Shown piece by piece: positions 50,620-59,998 of a stretch of 64,000 nt of DNA. The translations under genes and the position numbers were made by a program. Source of the stretch: an uncultured Eubacteriales bacterium (GTDB taxonomy: Bacteria; Bacillota; Clostridia; Oscillospirales; Acutalibacteraceae). The stretch spans positions 1 through 64,000 of the forward strand of contig CAKSWC010000004.1 of the NCBI GenBank assembly GCA_934511365.1, in the 5' to 3' direction. The notes beneath the pieces are model-generated. The model searched no databases. It worked only from the letters and a program-made list of their open reading frames with translations, and had not been told where the DNA came from. How positions within the stretch are numbered: position 1 is the stretch's first letter; each line of letters starts with the position of its first letter.

Positions 50620-51615
50620 TTAGTCCTCCCCTTTCTCAAACTGTTCTTTCTGGAGCAGCCAGCAATGGCTGTAATGGGTGTCCGAAAGCACCGTTTTCGG
50701 CGGCATTTCACGCAGGCAGATTTTCATGCAGCTTGCGCAGCGCGGCGCAAACGGGCAGCCGGCCGGAGGATTGAGAAGGTCAACGGGCTGACCCTCAATG
50801 GGAATAAGACGCTCAATTTTTTCCGCATTGAGCTTCGGAATGGACTTAATGAGTCCTTTTGTGTATTCATGCTTCGGGTTATAGAAAATCTCGTCCGCAG
50901 TTCCGTATTCAACAATGTGACCGGCATACATTACGGCGATTTTTTCGCACATGCTGGCAACAACGCCGAGGTCATGGGTAATCATGATGATGCTCATTCC
51001 GAGCTTTGCGCGCAGCTCCTGCATAAGTTCAAGGATCTGCGCCTGAATGGTAACGTCAAGCGCGGTTGTGGGTTCGTCCGCAATGAGAAGCTTCGGCTCG
51101 CACGCAAGGGCAATGGCAATCATAACGCGCTGTCTCATTCCGCCGGAAAGCTCATGCGGATACTGCTTGAGGCGCTTTTCCGGTTCATTGATTCCAACAA
51201 GCTCCAAAAGCTCCTTTGCGCGCTCATGGGCTTCTTTTTTTGTTTTATCTGTATGAAGAAGAATAACTTCCGTTATCTGGTTTCCGATAGAGTAAACCGG
51301 GTTAAGGCTCGTCATCGGATCCTGAAAGATGATTGAAACCTCGTTTCCGCGGATTTTGCGGAACTCCTTTTCGCTCATTTCGTCAATCTTGTGGCCGTTA
51401 AAGCGGATAGTTCCGCCAATAAGCTTTCCGGGATATGCGGTAAGACCCATGACCGAGTATGCGGTTACGGATTTTCCGGAGCCGGATTCACCAACGATGC
51501 CGAGAACCTCGCCCTGTTCCATTGAAAGCGAGACGCCGTTGAGCGCCTTAACCTCGCCGGCAGGGGTGAAGAACGAGAGTCTTTCGTCCTTAATATCCAA
51601 AAGTTTTTCAGCCAA
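50620..51615 (-). CDS. oppD: Oligopeptide ABC transporter ATPase OppD
   Basis: 331 residues. Walker [10 protein letters not shown], signature [15 protein letters not shown], Walker [14 protein letters not shown]-loop ITHDLGVV. The C-terminal part has [14 protein letters not shown]. Partner of OppF; it starts 18 bp after oppC. Confidence 0.96.
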   Translation of the reverse strand: MAEKLLDIKDERLSFFTPAGEVKALNGVSLSMEQGEVLGIVGESGSGKSVTAYSVMGLTAYPGKLIGGTIRFNGHKIDEMSEKEFRKIRGNEVSIIFQDPMTSLNPVYSIGNQITEVILLHTDKTKKEAHERAKELLELVGINEPEKRLKQYPHELSGGMRQRVMIAIALACEPKLLIADEPTTALDVTIQAQILELMQELRAKLGMSIIMITHDLGVVASMCEKIAVMYAGHIVEYGTADEIFYNPKHEYTKGLIKSIPKLNAEKIERLIPIEGQPVDLLNPPAGCPFAPRCASCMKICLREMPPKTVLSDTHYSHCWLLQKEQFEKGED

Positions 51616-51633
51616 AATTCCCGTCCTCCTTTG

Positions 51634-52671
51634 TCAGTTTTTAAGTTTCGGGTCGAACGCATCGCGCAGTCCGTCGCCGAAAAGGTTGAACGCAAGAATA
51701 ACAACGCTGATGAGCACCGCCGGCAGGAACAAAAGGTGCGGATAGGTGTTCATTCCCTTAACTGCGTCCGTTGCAAGCGAGCCGAGCGACGGCATGGGAG
51801 CCGCAACGCCGAGGCCGAGGAAAGAAAGATAGCTTTCCGTAAAAATTGCCGACGGAATCTGAAGGGTCGTTGTAACGATGAGAGTTCCGATGCAGTTTGT
51901 TAAAAGATGCTTTCTGATGATTCTTGAGCCGTTTGCACCGAGGGCGCGCGCCGCGGTAACATACTCGGATTCCTTGAGAACAAGAACCTGCGAGCGGGTG
52001 ATACGCGCCATGCTGACCCAGTATAGCAAAACAAAAACAAGAAAAATCGCAATGAGGTTCGGCCCGACCCGCTGCATCCATTCAAAGCCCGGAAGCTCGG
52101 AAATCGACTCGAGCTTAGGCTTGAGCGCAATGGAAAGAATGATAATCAGAAGGATATCCGGAATTGTGTAAAGAATATCCGTAATACGCATCATGATGTT
52201 ATCAACCCAGCCGCCGAGAAAACCGGCAACCGCACCATAGGTCGCGCCGACAAGAAGAACGAGCGCCGCGCAGATGAGGCCGACCGTGAGGCTTATTTTT
52301 GTACCCATCATAAGACGGACGGCAAAATCGCGGCCGAGCTTGTCGGTTCCGCAGATATGGGGAAAGACGCTTTCCCCCTTGTCAATGAGCTCCTGCTCTG
52401 TTACACCGTATTCAAAGGGGGCAAGGTTTTCGCTTCCCTGAATCTGCTGCTCATAGCTGTACGGCCAGAACTGCGGAAGAATGTATGCAAAAACAACAAT
52501 AACAAGAATGAACGCAAGGCTCACCATTGCGATTTTGTTCTTGCGAAGTCTGCGCAGACCGTCAGCCCAGAAGTTTGTGCTTTTGCGCATTATTACGAGA
52601 CTTTCTTTTTCGTCGGCTGTTGCGGGAAGAAAGTCATTGGGATTAAGATGAAGACTCGGTATTTTTTTCAT
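51634..52671 (-). CDS. oppC: Oligopeptide ABC transporter permease OppC
   Basis: 345 residues. An N-terminal OppC_N segment with one helix (IAMVSLAFILVIVVFAYIL) is followed by a ~60-residue outside loop. The membrane core has the EAA-type loop (YVTAARALGANGSRIIRKHLL) and ends FGDGLRDAFDPKLKN, as is standard. Starts 20 bp after oppB. Confidence 0.96.
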   Translation of the reverse strand: MKKIPSLHLNPNDFLPATADEKESLVIMRKSTNFWADGLRRLRKNKIAMVSLAFILVIVVFAYILPQFWPYSYEQQIQGSENLAPFEYGVTEQELIDKGESVFPHICGTDKLGRDFAVRLMMGTKISLTVGLICAALVLLVGATYGAVAGFLGGWVDNIMMRITDILYTIPDILLIIILSIALKPKLESISELPGFEWMQRVGPNLIAIFLVFVLLYWVSMARITRSQVLVLKESEYVTAARALGANGSRIIRKHLLTNCIGTLIVTTTLQIPSAIFTESYLSFLGLGVAAPMPSLGSLATDAVKGMNTYPHLLFLPAVLISVVILAFNLFGDGLRDAFDPKLKN

Positions 52672-52691
52672 TTCTCTTTCTTTCCGCTCCT

Positions 52692-53609
52692 TTATTTGAG
52701 TTTAATGCGCGGATCAATGATTTTATAAAGAATATCAACAATCACGTTCGCGGTAATAATGAGTGTTGCAAGGACTATTGTTGTTCCCATAATGAGGGTA
52801 TAGTCATGCTGATTGATGGCCGAAACAAAGTCGCGGCCAAGACCGGGAATGGTAAAGATTTTTTCAACGATGAACGAGCCGGTCATAAGGCTTGCAAGCA
52901 TCGGGCCGACATAAGTGACAACAGGCAAAATTGCGTTTCGCAATGCGTGCTTGAAAAGAACCTTAAAGTTTGAAAGTCCTTTCGCCTTTGCCGTGCGGAT
53001 ATAGTCCTGACCCATAACGTCAAGAAGGCTTGAACGCATGAGGCGCGTTATATATGCGGTCGGATAAATTGCAAGAGCCGTAACGGGCATTATATATGAG
53101 GACATTGTGTTCAGTCCTATGGTCGGCAGCAGGTTCAGCTTGCTTCCGAATGTATAAAGCAAAATTACACTGCTGATAAAGCTCGGAATGGCAATTCCGC
53201 ACGTTGCAAGCACAATGATGAAATTGTCCAAAAACTTTCCCCTGCTGTATGCCGAAAGGCACCCCATCGGAATTCCGAGAAGCAGCGCAACCGCAACGGC
53301 GATTCCGGCAAGCTTGGCCGAAACGGGAAACTTTGAAAAAATGATATCGGACACCTGGCGGCCTCTTTGCCTGAGGCTCGGACCCATATCGCCGTGAAGC
53401 AGGTCTGACATATAGGTAAGATAGCGCTCATAAAGTGGTTTATTCAGCCCGTATTTTTCATTAAGGGCTTCCTGCGCCGCCGCACTCATTGATTTTTCGG
53501 CAACGAACGGCCCGCCGGGAACAAGGTTCATCAAAAGGAATGTGAGCGAGGCAACAACGAATATGCTGAGTATTCCCATAGCCACGCGCTTGCAAATGTA
53601 CTTAGCCAA
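52692..53609 (-). CDS. oppB: Oligopeptide ABC transporter permease OppB
   Basis: 305 residues. Start codon is TTG (53609-53607), with CAGGAG ten bases upstream, giving the standard N-terminus MAKYICKRVAMGILSIFVV. Six helices, the EAA loop (YIRTAKAKGLSNFKVLFKHA) and the end ILYKIIDPRIKLK. First gene of oppBCDFA. A 10-codon ORF in another frame overlaps its start. Confidence 0.95.
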   Translation of the reverse strand: MAKYICKRVAMGILSIFVVASLTFLLMNLVPGGPFVAEKSMSAAAQEALNEKYGLNKPLYERYLTYMSDLLHGDMGPSLRQRGRQVSDIIFSKFPVSAKLAGIAVAVALLLGIPMGCLSAYSRGKFLDNFIIVLATCGIAIPSFISSVILLYTFGSKLNLLPTIGLNTMSSYIMPVTALAIYPTAYITRLMRSSLLDVMGQDYIRTAKAKGLSNFKVLFKHALRNAILPVVTYVGPMLASLMTGSFIVEKIFTIPGLGRDFVSAINQHDYTLIMGTTIVLATLIITANVIVDILYKIIDPRIKLK

Positions 53610-53634
53610 TCATCTTCAACTCCTGTTTTTTCAT
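53602..53634 (-). CDS. Possible leader peptide overlapping oppB start (10 aa)
   Basis: ATG at 53634 after GGAG encodes MKKQELKMIG and stops two codons inside oppB in a different frame. Its translation would place terminating ribosomes next to the oppB TTG and could set reinitiation. It is very short and may be chance. Confidence 0.35.
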   Translation of the reverse strand: MKKQELKMIG

Positions 53635-53679
53635 ATAATCTCCGGAGTCCCTCCGGGACGGCAAAAAAAGTGACAAAAG

Positions 53680-53715
53680 CGCCCGCTGAAGGTTTTGTTT
53701 GGTTCTTCACGGGCG
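53680..53715 (-). promoter_or_regulatory. Attenuator-like hairpin in opp leader
   Basis: CGCCCG-T-GAAG pairs with CTTC-A-GCGGGCG (11 pairs, one bulge) in the opp 5' leader. On the minus strand CTTTTGTCAC and seven Ts follow, the layout of an intrinsic terminator before oppB. GTCCC-GGA-GGGAC and CTCCGGAG palindromes follow it. Confidence 0.55.
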
Positions 53716-53748
53716 AAGCCGGCTGATTTGCCGTGGTAATTATACGGT

Positions 53749-53777
53749 ATTATATCACATTGGCAGGAAAAAAGCAA
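53749..53777 (-). promoter_or_regulatory. Promoter of opp operon
   Basis: TTGCTT (53777-53772), 17-bp spacer, TATAAT (53754-53749) on the minus strand, ~140 bp before oppB. Confidence 0.85.
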
Positions 53778-53860
53778 GTTTCACGGCACTTAATTATTTT
53801 CCTCACAAAAATCCGGGCGCAAAAGCACCTGAAAACAGTCAAAAAACCGAACGCAGAGAG

Positions 53861-53887
53861 GGGGCTGCCGCAAAATGTGGCAGCCCC
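53861..53887 (-). terminator. Hairpin after ruvX
   Basis: GGGGCTGCC / GGCAGCCCC, perfect 9-bp stem with a 9-nt loop, ~15 bp after the ruvX stop. No clear U-tract, so termination may be incomplete or it may protect the 3' end. Confidence 0.6.
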
Positions 53888-53900
53888 TTGCTTATATATT

Positions 53901-54311
53901 TCAGCTTCTTGCCTTGAGAAAATCCTCAAGAATCATAACGGCGGAAACGGCGTCAACAATGTTCTTCCGCTTTTTTCCGCGGACGTTGACCTCATTGAGC
54001 GCGCGGTGGGCGCTGACCGTTGTCAGCCGCTCGTCCCATGTTTCGGTTTGTATTCCCGTAAGCTCCTGAAGCTTTGCGGCAAAAGCCGCGCATTTTTCGG
54101 CGCGCTCGCCGAACGAGCCGTCCATGTTGCGCGGAAGGCCGACAACAATAAGCTGCGCCTTTGCTTTTTCTGCGGCAAGCTGAACCTGTTCAAGGACTTT
54201 CGGCTCATATTTTTCAAAAATCACACCAACGGGCGAGGCAAGCATTTCAAGCCTGTCGCAAACGGCAAGTCCCGTTCTTGCGTCGCCGTAATCAACAGAA
54301 AGAATCACCAT
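53901..54311 (-). CDS. ruvX: Putative Holliday junction resolvase / pre-16S nuclease YqgF
   Basis: 136 residues, family length. RNase H-like fold: SVDYGDARTGLAVCD (first catalytic Asp), VGLPRNMDGSFGERA, ETWDERLTT (second acid) and DAVSAVMILEDFL (third). It processes the 5' end of 16S rRNA and has been proposed to resolve DNA junctions. It lies 12 bp after PBP1A and is probably co-transcribed with it. Confidence 0.95.
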   Translation of the reverse strand: MVILSVDYGDARTGLAVCDRLEMLASPVGVIFEKYEPKVLEQVQLAAEKAKAQLIVVGLPRNMDGSFGERAEKCAAFAAKLQELTGIQTETWDERLTTVSAHRALNEVNVRGKKRKNIVDAVSAVMILEDFLKARS

Positions 54312-54323
54312 CTTCTTTTCCCC

Positions 54324-56669
54324 TTATTCGCCGCCTTCTTCCGCCGAGGATGAGGATGGCTCCGGCTTCGGAGCCGGCGGTTCGCTTGTGGTCGGAGCTG
54401 TGGTCGGTTCCGTTGTTGAGGGTTTTGTTGAGGGCGGATTCGTTGTTGTCGGCGGAACTGTGGTCGGAGCCGTGGTCGGTTCCGTTGTGCTCCTCGGCTT
54501 TGTTGTTTTCGGTTCGGTTGTGCGGTTCCTTGTTGTGCTTTCAGTTGTTGATTCGTCCTCGGTTGTGTCAAGTTCTGAGGTTACAACGGGGTCGGTGGAA
54601 ACAAGGATATTCGCGTCTCCCTTTTCTCCGCCGGTTTCTTCAATAACGTCCGCAAAGGTCTTGCTTTCAAGTCCTTTGTGAATTGTGCTGAACACCTCGC
54701 GGAAAATGGTTTTTGCCGGGTTGCTTGAACCCGTGTGCAAATCGGCGCGGTAATCATAACCGTACCAGACGGCCGTTACATAATAAGGAGTTCCGCCGCA
54801 ATACCACTTATCGCAGTTTTCGGACGTTGTTCCGGTTTTTGCAAAGGTCTGGAAGCCGGAAATATATGAGCCGTAGCCGGTACCGTTGGACTGGGTGACG
54901 GCCTTTGTGAGCATCGAAAGCATGGAGTTGGCCGTTGCGGTTTTGATTGCCCTTTCCGGCTCGTTCTTTGTGTTGTCAAGCAGTATTTTTCCGTTGCGGT
55001 CAAGAACCTTATAGTAGCTGTAGGGCTTATAATACTTTCCGCCGTTTCCGAATGTTGCAAAGGCGGCGGCCATTTCAAGCGTTGTTACGCCCGTGCTTGT
55101 TCCGCCAACGGCGAGCGGAGAAAGATCCATATCATTGCTTGAAAGATTGAGATGGAAATGCTCGTTTGCATATTCAAAAGCGGACTTGACGCCAAGCATC
55201 TCGCTGAGTATTCTCACCGGAACGGTGTTGAGGGAGCGGACGAGCGCCTCCTGAACGGTAATATAATTTCCGGAACCGTGGTCGCCGTTAAAGTTCCTCG
55301 GCCACGGGTCACCGTTAAGGGTAATAGACTTTTCAAGAATCATTGACGTTGGGGAAATGAGGCCGAGATCCATCGCCGGAGCGTAAACGCCGAGCGGCTT
55401 GATTGAAGAACCGGGCTGACGCTTTGCGCGGTTGTCCGTTGCGCGGTTATAAGAGCGGTTGGTGGTCTTTTTTCCCGTTCCGCCAACGAGGGCAACAATG
55501 CGTCCTTTGTAGTCCATAATTGTCATTGCAGACTGCGGATACTGGCCGCGCGAATCCTTTGAAGCGTATGGGAAGCCGGTCTTGTTTTTATAGATATCTT
55601 CAAGCTCAGACTGAACGCTCTTGTCAACGGCGGAATAAATTTTCAGTCCGCCGTAATAAACCATGCGCCATGCCTCGTTATATTCATAGCTGTATTTGCT
55701 CTGGAGGTCGGCAATAACCTGGTCAATAACATATTCCTCATACCATGAGTAGATATGGTCGTTTGAGGATGAGCTGTTGTTCGATTCCTTCTCTCCGGCA
55801 AGTTTGATTTTTGTTTTGAGCGCTTTCTGATACTGAGCATCGGTAAGCTTGCCTTGCTGGTGCATATAATAAAGGCAGTCCCTTTGCCTTGTGATGGCAG
55901 CGTCATAGTTTACATAGGGGTTATATGAATACGGAGCCTGCGTGATACCGGCAATCAATGCGCATTCGGCAACATTGAGCTTGCTGACGGATTTTCCAAA
56001 ATAGGTTTCAGCAGCGGTTTTAACGCCGTAGCAGCCCGCGCCGAGATATACGGTGTTGAGGTACGCTTCAAGAATATCCTTTTTGGAGTAATACTTTTCA
56101 AGATTGAGCGCACGCAGAATTTCATTGAACTTTCGGATATAAGTAACATCCTTCTGATCCGTAAGGTTTTTGATGAGCTGCTGGGTAATTGTTGAGCCGC
56201 CCTGTCCGTTGAGTGAGGGTCTGACAAGAACGCCGATGGTTCGTATCCAGTCAACGCCGCTGTGCTCATAGAAACGCTTGTCCTCAAGACAGACAAAAGC
56301 GTTGAGAAGGTTTTTCGGAATCTTGTCATAATTGACCCAGATTCGGTTTTCCTCTCCGTGGAGGCGCGTTGCCTCAACGGGTTTGTTCTTTTCGTTGTAA
56401 TAATACATTATCGAGGTCATGCTCTGGGAGCTTTTATAGTTATCAAGATTGACTATGACCTTTCCGTTAACAACGGTATTGACATAGGAAAGCACCGACG
56501 TTCCAACGATGAGCACGGTGAGCATTCCGGAAACAAAAAGGCAGAAAAACGCAAGAAAGATTGAAAAGAGCACAGGGTGCTTTTTCTTTTTGCGTCTTTT
56601 TTTCCTCTGCGGCTGAGCGGCACGAGTGCGCACAGCCTTTTGTTCGTTATCATTTGAGCTTTTTGGCAT
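54324..56669 (-). CDS. Bifunctional penicillin-binding protein 1A
   Basis: 781 residues from ATG 56669, which has GGAGGT nine bases upstream; an in-frame ATG 30 bases earlier would put that site inside the gene. Lys/Arg-rich cytoplasmic end, one helix (LFSIFLAFFCLFVSGMLTV), GT51 transglycosylase (EDKRFYEHSGVDW with the catalytic Glu, GGSTITQQLIKNL), then the transpeptidase: PGSSIKPLG (SxxK), RSLNTVP (SxN), AKTGTTSE (KTG). The last ~85 residues are a Thr/Pro/Ser/Glu-rich outer tail with TTEPTTAPTT-like repeats. It polymerises and cross-links peptidoglycan. Confidence 0.96.
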   Translation of the reverse strand: MPKSSNDNEQKAVRTRAAQPQRKKRRKKKKHPVLFSIFLAFFCLFVSGMLTVLIVGTSVLSYVNTVVNGKVIVNLDNYKSSQSMTSIMYYYNEKNKPVEATRLHGEENRIWVNYDKIPKNLLNAFVCLEDKRFYEHSGVDWIRTIGVLVRPSLNGQGGSTITQQLIKNLTDQKDVTYIRKFNEILRALNLEKYYSKKDILEAYLNTVYLGAGCYGVKTAAETYFGKSVSKLNVAECALIAGITQAPYSYNPYVNYDAAITRQRDCLYYMHQQGKLTDAQYQKALKTKIKLAGEKESNNSSSSNDHIYSWYEEYVIDQVIADLQSKYSYEYNEAWRMVYYGGLKIYSAVDKSVQSELEDIYKNKTGFPYASKDSRGQYPQSAMTIMDYKGRIVALVGGTGKKTTNRSYNRATDNRAKRQPGSSIKPLGVYAPAMDLGLISPTSMILEKSITLNGDPWPRNFNGDHGSGNYITVQEALVRSLNTVPVRILSEMLGVKSAFEYANEHFHLNLSSNDMDLSPLAVGGTSTGVTTLEMAAAFATFGNGGKYYKPYSYYKVLDRNGKILLDNTKNEPERAIKTATANSMLSMLTKAVTQSNGTGYGSYISGFQTFAKTGTTSENCDKWYCGGTPYYVTAVWYGYDYRADLHTGSSNPAKTIFREVFSTIHKGLESKTFADVIEETGGEKGDANILVSTDPVVTSELDTTEDESTTESTTRNRTTEPKTTKPRSTTEPTTAPTTVPPTTTNPPSTKPSTTEPTTAPTTSEPPAPKPEPSSSSAEEGGE

Positions 56670-56731
56670 AAAAACATTACCTCCGAAGCTTTTAATCATT
56701 ATAGTTCACAAACTAACCCATAGTATTCTTT

Positions 56732-56760
56732 ATTATAGTAAATCTTGGAATTTAAATCAA
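56732..56760 (-). promoter_or_regulatory. Promoter of PBP1A-ruvX
   Basis: TTGATT (56760-56755), 17-bp spacer, TATAAT (56737-56732) on the minus strand. Confidence 0.83.
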
Positions 56761-56845
56761 TATAAAAACAAATTATTTAATAAAAAAGTCAGAACTTTTT
56801 GTTCAGCAAAACAAAGGCCGGCCTTTTCAACCGCCATTTTGCTGC

Positions 56846-56871
56846 AAAAAAGCCGCCTCGGCCGAGGCAGC
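56846..56871 (-). terminator. Terminator of lipoprotein gene
   Basis: GCTGCCTC-GGCC-GAGGCGGC stem followed by six Ts on the minus strand. Confidence 0.88.
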
Positions 56872-56905
56872 TTAACACACATTATATGTTTTTGCGCTTT
56901 TTGCG

Positions 56906-57703
56906 TCAGACAACAATCGTGTTGCCGAACGATTTTCCGTATGTCTTTCCGTCCTTTGCATTGAGGAAAGCCGCCGGAACGCTGAAACTGACTGTTGAGC
57001 CTTCGGCAAGGTCAGCAATTCCGCTCAGGTCAATGAACACCTGCTGGCAGCCGCTGGCGTCAAGATTGCTTGCGCTGATTTTGCAGGGAATGTTGTCATA
57101 TTCCTCATTGTCAACAGTAACGGAAATTACGGTTGAGTTGGACTTGAAGTTTCCGCAGGACGGGTCAATGGAATAGACAATGCGTTTTCCGCTTCCGTCA
57201 ACGCCGACTCCGGCGCTGTATATGCTGACTGCCTTCGCCGCGGCGGAGGTTGTTGATTCCGGCTTCTTTTTGGTTGTTGTTTTTCCGTCCTCTTTGCCTG
57301 TTGTTTTATCGTCTTTTGATGTGGCAACAGTGGGAACGGAGGGGAGCGCGGTTGTGTTCACAACCGGGGCGGTTATTGTTGCGGCGGAAAAGCTGATGTC
57401 CGTTGTAACCTTCTGGGTTGTGAACGGATCGTTTGAAACGCTCTCGTTCGCAACATTGAACGCCGTTGTCATAACGGTCGGCATAGTCATATCCGCAGCG
57501 GTGGTGAGAACATAGGTTTCCGGAGTATTTCCTCCCGAAGGGCTGCTGACGCTGACGGCCGGATTCTGCGACGGCTGAGAAAGGGAACCGGCCGGAGAAC
57601 TTGTTGAAATTGTGTTCGGGTTCACCGGTTCATTTTTATCCTTGCAGGCGGCAAGGCAGACAACAATCGCAAAAGCCAAAATAAACGGCAGTATTTTGCG
57701 CAT
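56906..57703 (-). CDS. Lipoprotein of unknown function
   Basis: 265 residues. Lipoprotein signal (ILPFILAFAIVVCLAAC, lipobox LAAC, Cys at ~20), then ~145 residues of Ser/Thr/Pro/Lys-rich low-complexity linker. A compact ~95-residue C-terminal beta domain (ISVTVDNEEYDNIPCKISA...VSFSVPAAFLNAKDGK) resembles an Ig-like or cohesin-type fold, without a family I can name. It should sit on the outer face of the membrane. Own promoter and terminator. Confidence 0.82.
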   Translation of the reverse strand: MRKILPFILAFAIVVCLAACKDKNEPVNPNTISTSSPAGSLSQPSQNPAVSVSSPSGGNTPETYVLTTAADMTMPTVMTTAFNVANESVSNDPFTTQKVTTDISFSAATITAPVVNTTALPSVPTVATSKDDKTTGKEDGKTTTKKKPESTTSAAAKAVSIYSAGVGVDGSGKRIVYSIDPSCGNFKSNSTVISVTVDNEEYDNIPCKISASNLDASGCQQVFIDLSGIADLAEGSTVSFSVPAAFLNAKDGKTYGKSFGNTIVV

Positions 57704-57742
57704 ATGATAGCCTCCAATCAGTTATTACGGACAATAAACAGC

Positions 57743-57771
57743 ATTATACACTTATAAAAGAAAAAAGTCAA
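57743..57771 (-). promoter_or_regulatory. Promoter of lipoprotein gene
   Basis: TTGACT (57771-57766), 17-bp spacer, TATAAT (57748-57743) on the minus strand. Confidence 0.87.
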
Positions 57772-57802
57772 TCGAAAATAACAAATTTTCCTCAAAGCAA
57801 TA

Positions 57803-58414
57803 TCACCGTTCAACGAACAGTTCTTCATTATCTTTAATATATTTTGCGGCCGAAAGCTTAATAAAACTTAAAAATTCTTCGCTTTCAAGCTCTTTGTCGA
57901 GCCGTTCAACCGCGTCATTGTCAAGCGAAGTTTCCTCGTCCTTATCGTCAAACATTTTTGAAACAGGGGTAATACGCCGCGCCTGCTCTTCAAGACCAAC
58001 GAGAAAAAGCGCCGGAACAAGGCGGCTTTTGAGAATCTGTGAATTATTCCTAAAAAACGCAGAAGCGGTTTTGTCTGAAACAAAAACATCCAAGGTATAA
58101 ATCAATTTCTTTTCATCGGGAAGAGACAGAAAGGCTTTTTCCATATCCTCCTGCTTTTGAAGAAAAAGCTGAATTCCGAGCGCAGCACCCTCAAGCAGTT
58201 CAGCCTCCGGAGCAGAGGCAACCGCCTCTTTTGTCAGCGGAACATATTTTTCTTTCAGGGCTTTCAGCCGTGTTATATATTCTTCCTCAGCCTTATAGCT
58301 TTTTCTGTGTTCCGCGCTCGCTTTCACCGCGGCGCGCAAAGCAAAAAACAAAACAATGCACGCGCCAACAAAGCCCAAAACGTATCGCCAATATTGACAA
58401 AACCACTCAGCCAT
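57803..58414 (-). CDS. Hypothetical protein with N-terminal membrane helix
   Basis: 203 residues. One N-terminal helix (VLGFVGACIVLFFALRAAV), then a charged, mostly helical cytoplasmic region with Glu/Lys-rich segments (SYKAEEEYITRLKALKEKY; DNDAVERLDKELESEEF). No motif or family recognised. It starts two bases after the rsmI stop and has no promoter of its own, so it is the last gene of the ispG-polC-trmN6-rsmI run. Confidence 0.72.
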   Translation of the reverse strand: MAEWFCQYWRYVLGFVGACIVLFFALRAAVKASAEHRKSYKAEEEYITRLKALKEKYVPLTKEAVASAPEAELLEGAALGIQLFLQKQEDMEKAFLSLPDEKKLIYTLDVFVSDKTASAFFRNNSQILKSRLVPALFLVGLEEQARRITPVSKMFDDKDEETSLDNDAVERLDKELESEEFLSFIKLSAAKYIKDNEELFVER

Positions 58415-58416
58415 TC

Positions 58417-59241
58417 TCAGTCCTCCTTGATAAGATTGTAAATATCACCCTTTTTGAGGCCGGTTTCCTTTGCGGCTTTTTTTGCGGCAAAGGAGGAACT
58501 GAGCCCCTCTTTAATGTATTCCTTTGCAAGAGTGACGGCGTCCTCAAGCGTGACCTCGGCCTTTTCCTCCTTTTCGCCCTCAATAACAAGAACAATCTCG
58601 CCCTTGAGCGGCGTTTCGGCGTATTTTTCGGCGGCCTCTTTCAGCGTTGTGCGGATTGCTTCCTCATGGATTTTTGTAATTTCGCGAACTATTGCGAGCC
58701 TCCGGTCGCCAAGACAGTCAAAAAGGTCTTTAAGCGTTGCGGAAAGCTTGTGGGGTGCTTCATAAAAAATCATCGTCCGCTTTTCGTGCTTAACGGAAAG
58801 AAGGTGTTCGCGGCGGCTTTGCTTGTTCATGCTCAAAAAGCCCTCAAAAGTGAAACGGCCAACGGGAAGCCCGGAAAGCGCCGCAGCCGCAACAAAAGCA
58901 GACGGCCCCGGAACGGCTTTCACGTCTATCCCCTTTTCTGCGCAAAGGGCAACAAGGTCCTCACCGGGATCGGAAACGGCCGGCATTCCGGCGTCCGTCA
59001 CGAGAGCACAGTTTTCACCGGCAAGAATTCTTTGGGCAATAACCTCCCCCTTTTCACGGCGGTTATGTTCAAAATAGCTTATCATCGGCTTTTTGATTTC
59101 AAAGTGGTTCAGCAGCTTGAGCGTAACTCTGGTATCCTCCGCAGCAATGAAGTCGCAATTCTTGAGCGTTTCAACCGCGCGCGGCGAAAAATCGCCCAAA
59201 TTTCCTATCGGCGTTCCGACAACAAAAAGCGTTCCGCTCAT
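58417..59241 (-). CDS. rsmI: 16S rRNA (cytidine1402-2'-O)-methyltransferase
   Basis: 274 residues. Tetrapyrrole-methylase fold: TLFVVGTPIGNLGD at the start, AEDTRVTLKLLNHF, VTDAGMPAVSDPGEDLV (SAM loop), VPGPSAFVAAAALSGLP, YEAPHKL. The C-terminal RsmI_HTH segment is present (SSSFAAKKAAKETGLKKGDIY). It methylates the ribose of C1402 in the decoding centre. Overlaps trmN6 by four bases (ATGA). Confidence 0.97.
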   Translation of the reverse strand: MSGTLFVVGTPIGNLGDFSPRAVETLKNCDFIAAEDTRVTLKLLNHFEIKKPMISYFEHNRREKGEVIAQRILAGENCALVTDAGMPAVSDPGEDLVALCAEKGIDVKAVPGPSAFVAAAALSGLPVGRFTFEGFLSMNKQSRREHLLSVKHEKRTMIFYEAPHKLSATLKDLFDCLGDRRLAIVREITKIHEEAIRTTLKEAAEKYAETPLKGEIVLVIEGEKEEKAEVTLEDAVTLAKEYIKEGLSSSFAAKKAAKETGLKKGDIYNLIKED

Positions 59242-59993
59242 CTTTTTCCCTCCGTGTAATCACCCATGATTTTTAAAAGTTCCTCAGACGGCTTTCCGTC
59301 CGTGGTTTCAATATATAAGTTCTTTTCAATATTAATAAAACTGCGGGCGCCGAGCTTCCCCTCAATAAGAAACAGCCACGGGGCGCCGTTCTCGTTTTTT
59401 GAAACGAACCTAAGCCTTTTCGGCTCGAGGTTGTGCTGCCTCATGCTCACCATAACATCGCAAAGGCGCTCCGGCCTGTGACAAAGGCAGAACCTTCCGC
59501 CAAAGCGCAGGAGTTTTGCCGCCGCAGCACAGCAATCATCAATGCCGCACATTGTTTCATGCCTTGCAATTTTGTCGCTTTCGCTCGCACTTTCAATTCC
59601 GGCGCCGACTTTTTTATACGGCGGATTCATCGTTACAAGGTCAAACGCACCGAACGGAAGAACTCCTTTAAGCTCCCGAAGGTCATGATTGACAACGCCG
59701 ACTCTTTTTGAAAGATTATTGAAAACAAGCGAGCGTTCAAGCTGGAAACACGCCTTTTTTTGAATTTCAACGGCAAAGAGCTTTCCCGTCTCTTTTTTGC
59801 ACCAAAGGAGCGGAATTATTCCGCAGCCCGTTCCAAGGTCACAGGCAGTATCATTTTTTCTGATGTCCGAAAAAGAAGCGAGCAAAACCGCATCCGTTCC
59901 AAAAATATGCTCCTTTGAAACAATAATTTTCAGCCCGCCGCCAAGCGGATCAAGGCGCTCGCCCTCATTAAGTTCAATTTCCGTTTTGCTCAC
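59238..59993 (-). CDS. tRNA1(Val) adenine-N6-methyltransferase-like protein
   Basis: 251 residues. Starts with the typical DPLGGGLKIIVSKEHIFGTDA; SAM motif I DLGTGCGIIPLLW, the following acid in FAVEIQKKA, and the N6-adenine catalytic motif NPPY in LVTMNPPYKK. YfiC/TrmN6 modifies A37 of tRNA-Val in E. coli; the exact target here is inference. It lies five bases after polC and overlaps rsmI, a common clostridial order. Confidence 0.92.
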   Translation of the reverse strand: MSKTEIELNEGERLDPLGGGLKIIVSKEHIFGTDAVLLASFSDIRKNDTACDLGTGCGIIPLLWCKKETGKLFAVEIQKKACFQLERSLVFNNLSKRVGVVNHDLRELKGVLPFGAFDLVTMNPPYKKVGAGIESASESDKIARHETMCGIDDCCAAAAKLLRFGGRFCLCHRPERLCDVMVSMRQHNLEPKRLRFVSKNENGAPWLFLIEGKLGARSFINIEKNLYIETTDGKPSEELLKIMGDYTEGKR

Positions 59994-59998
59994 CCCTG

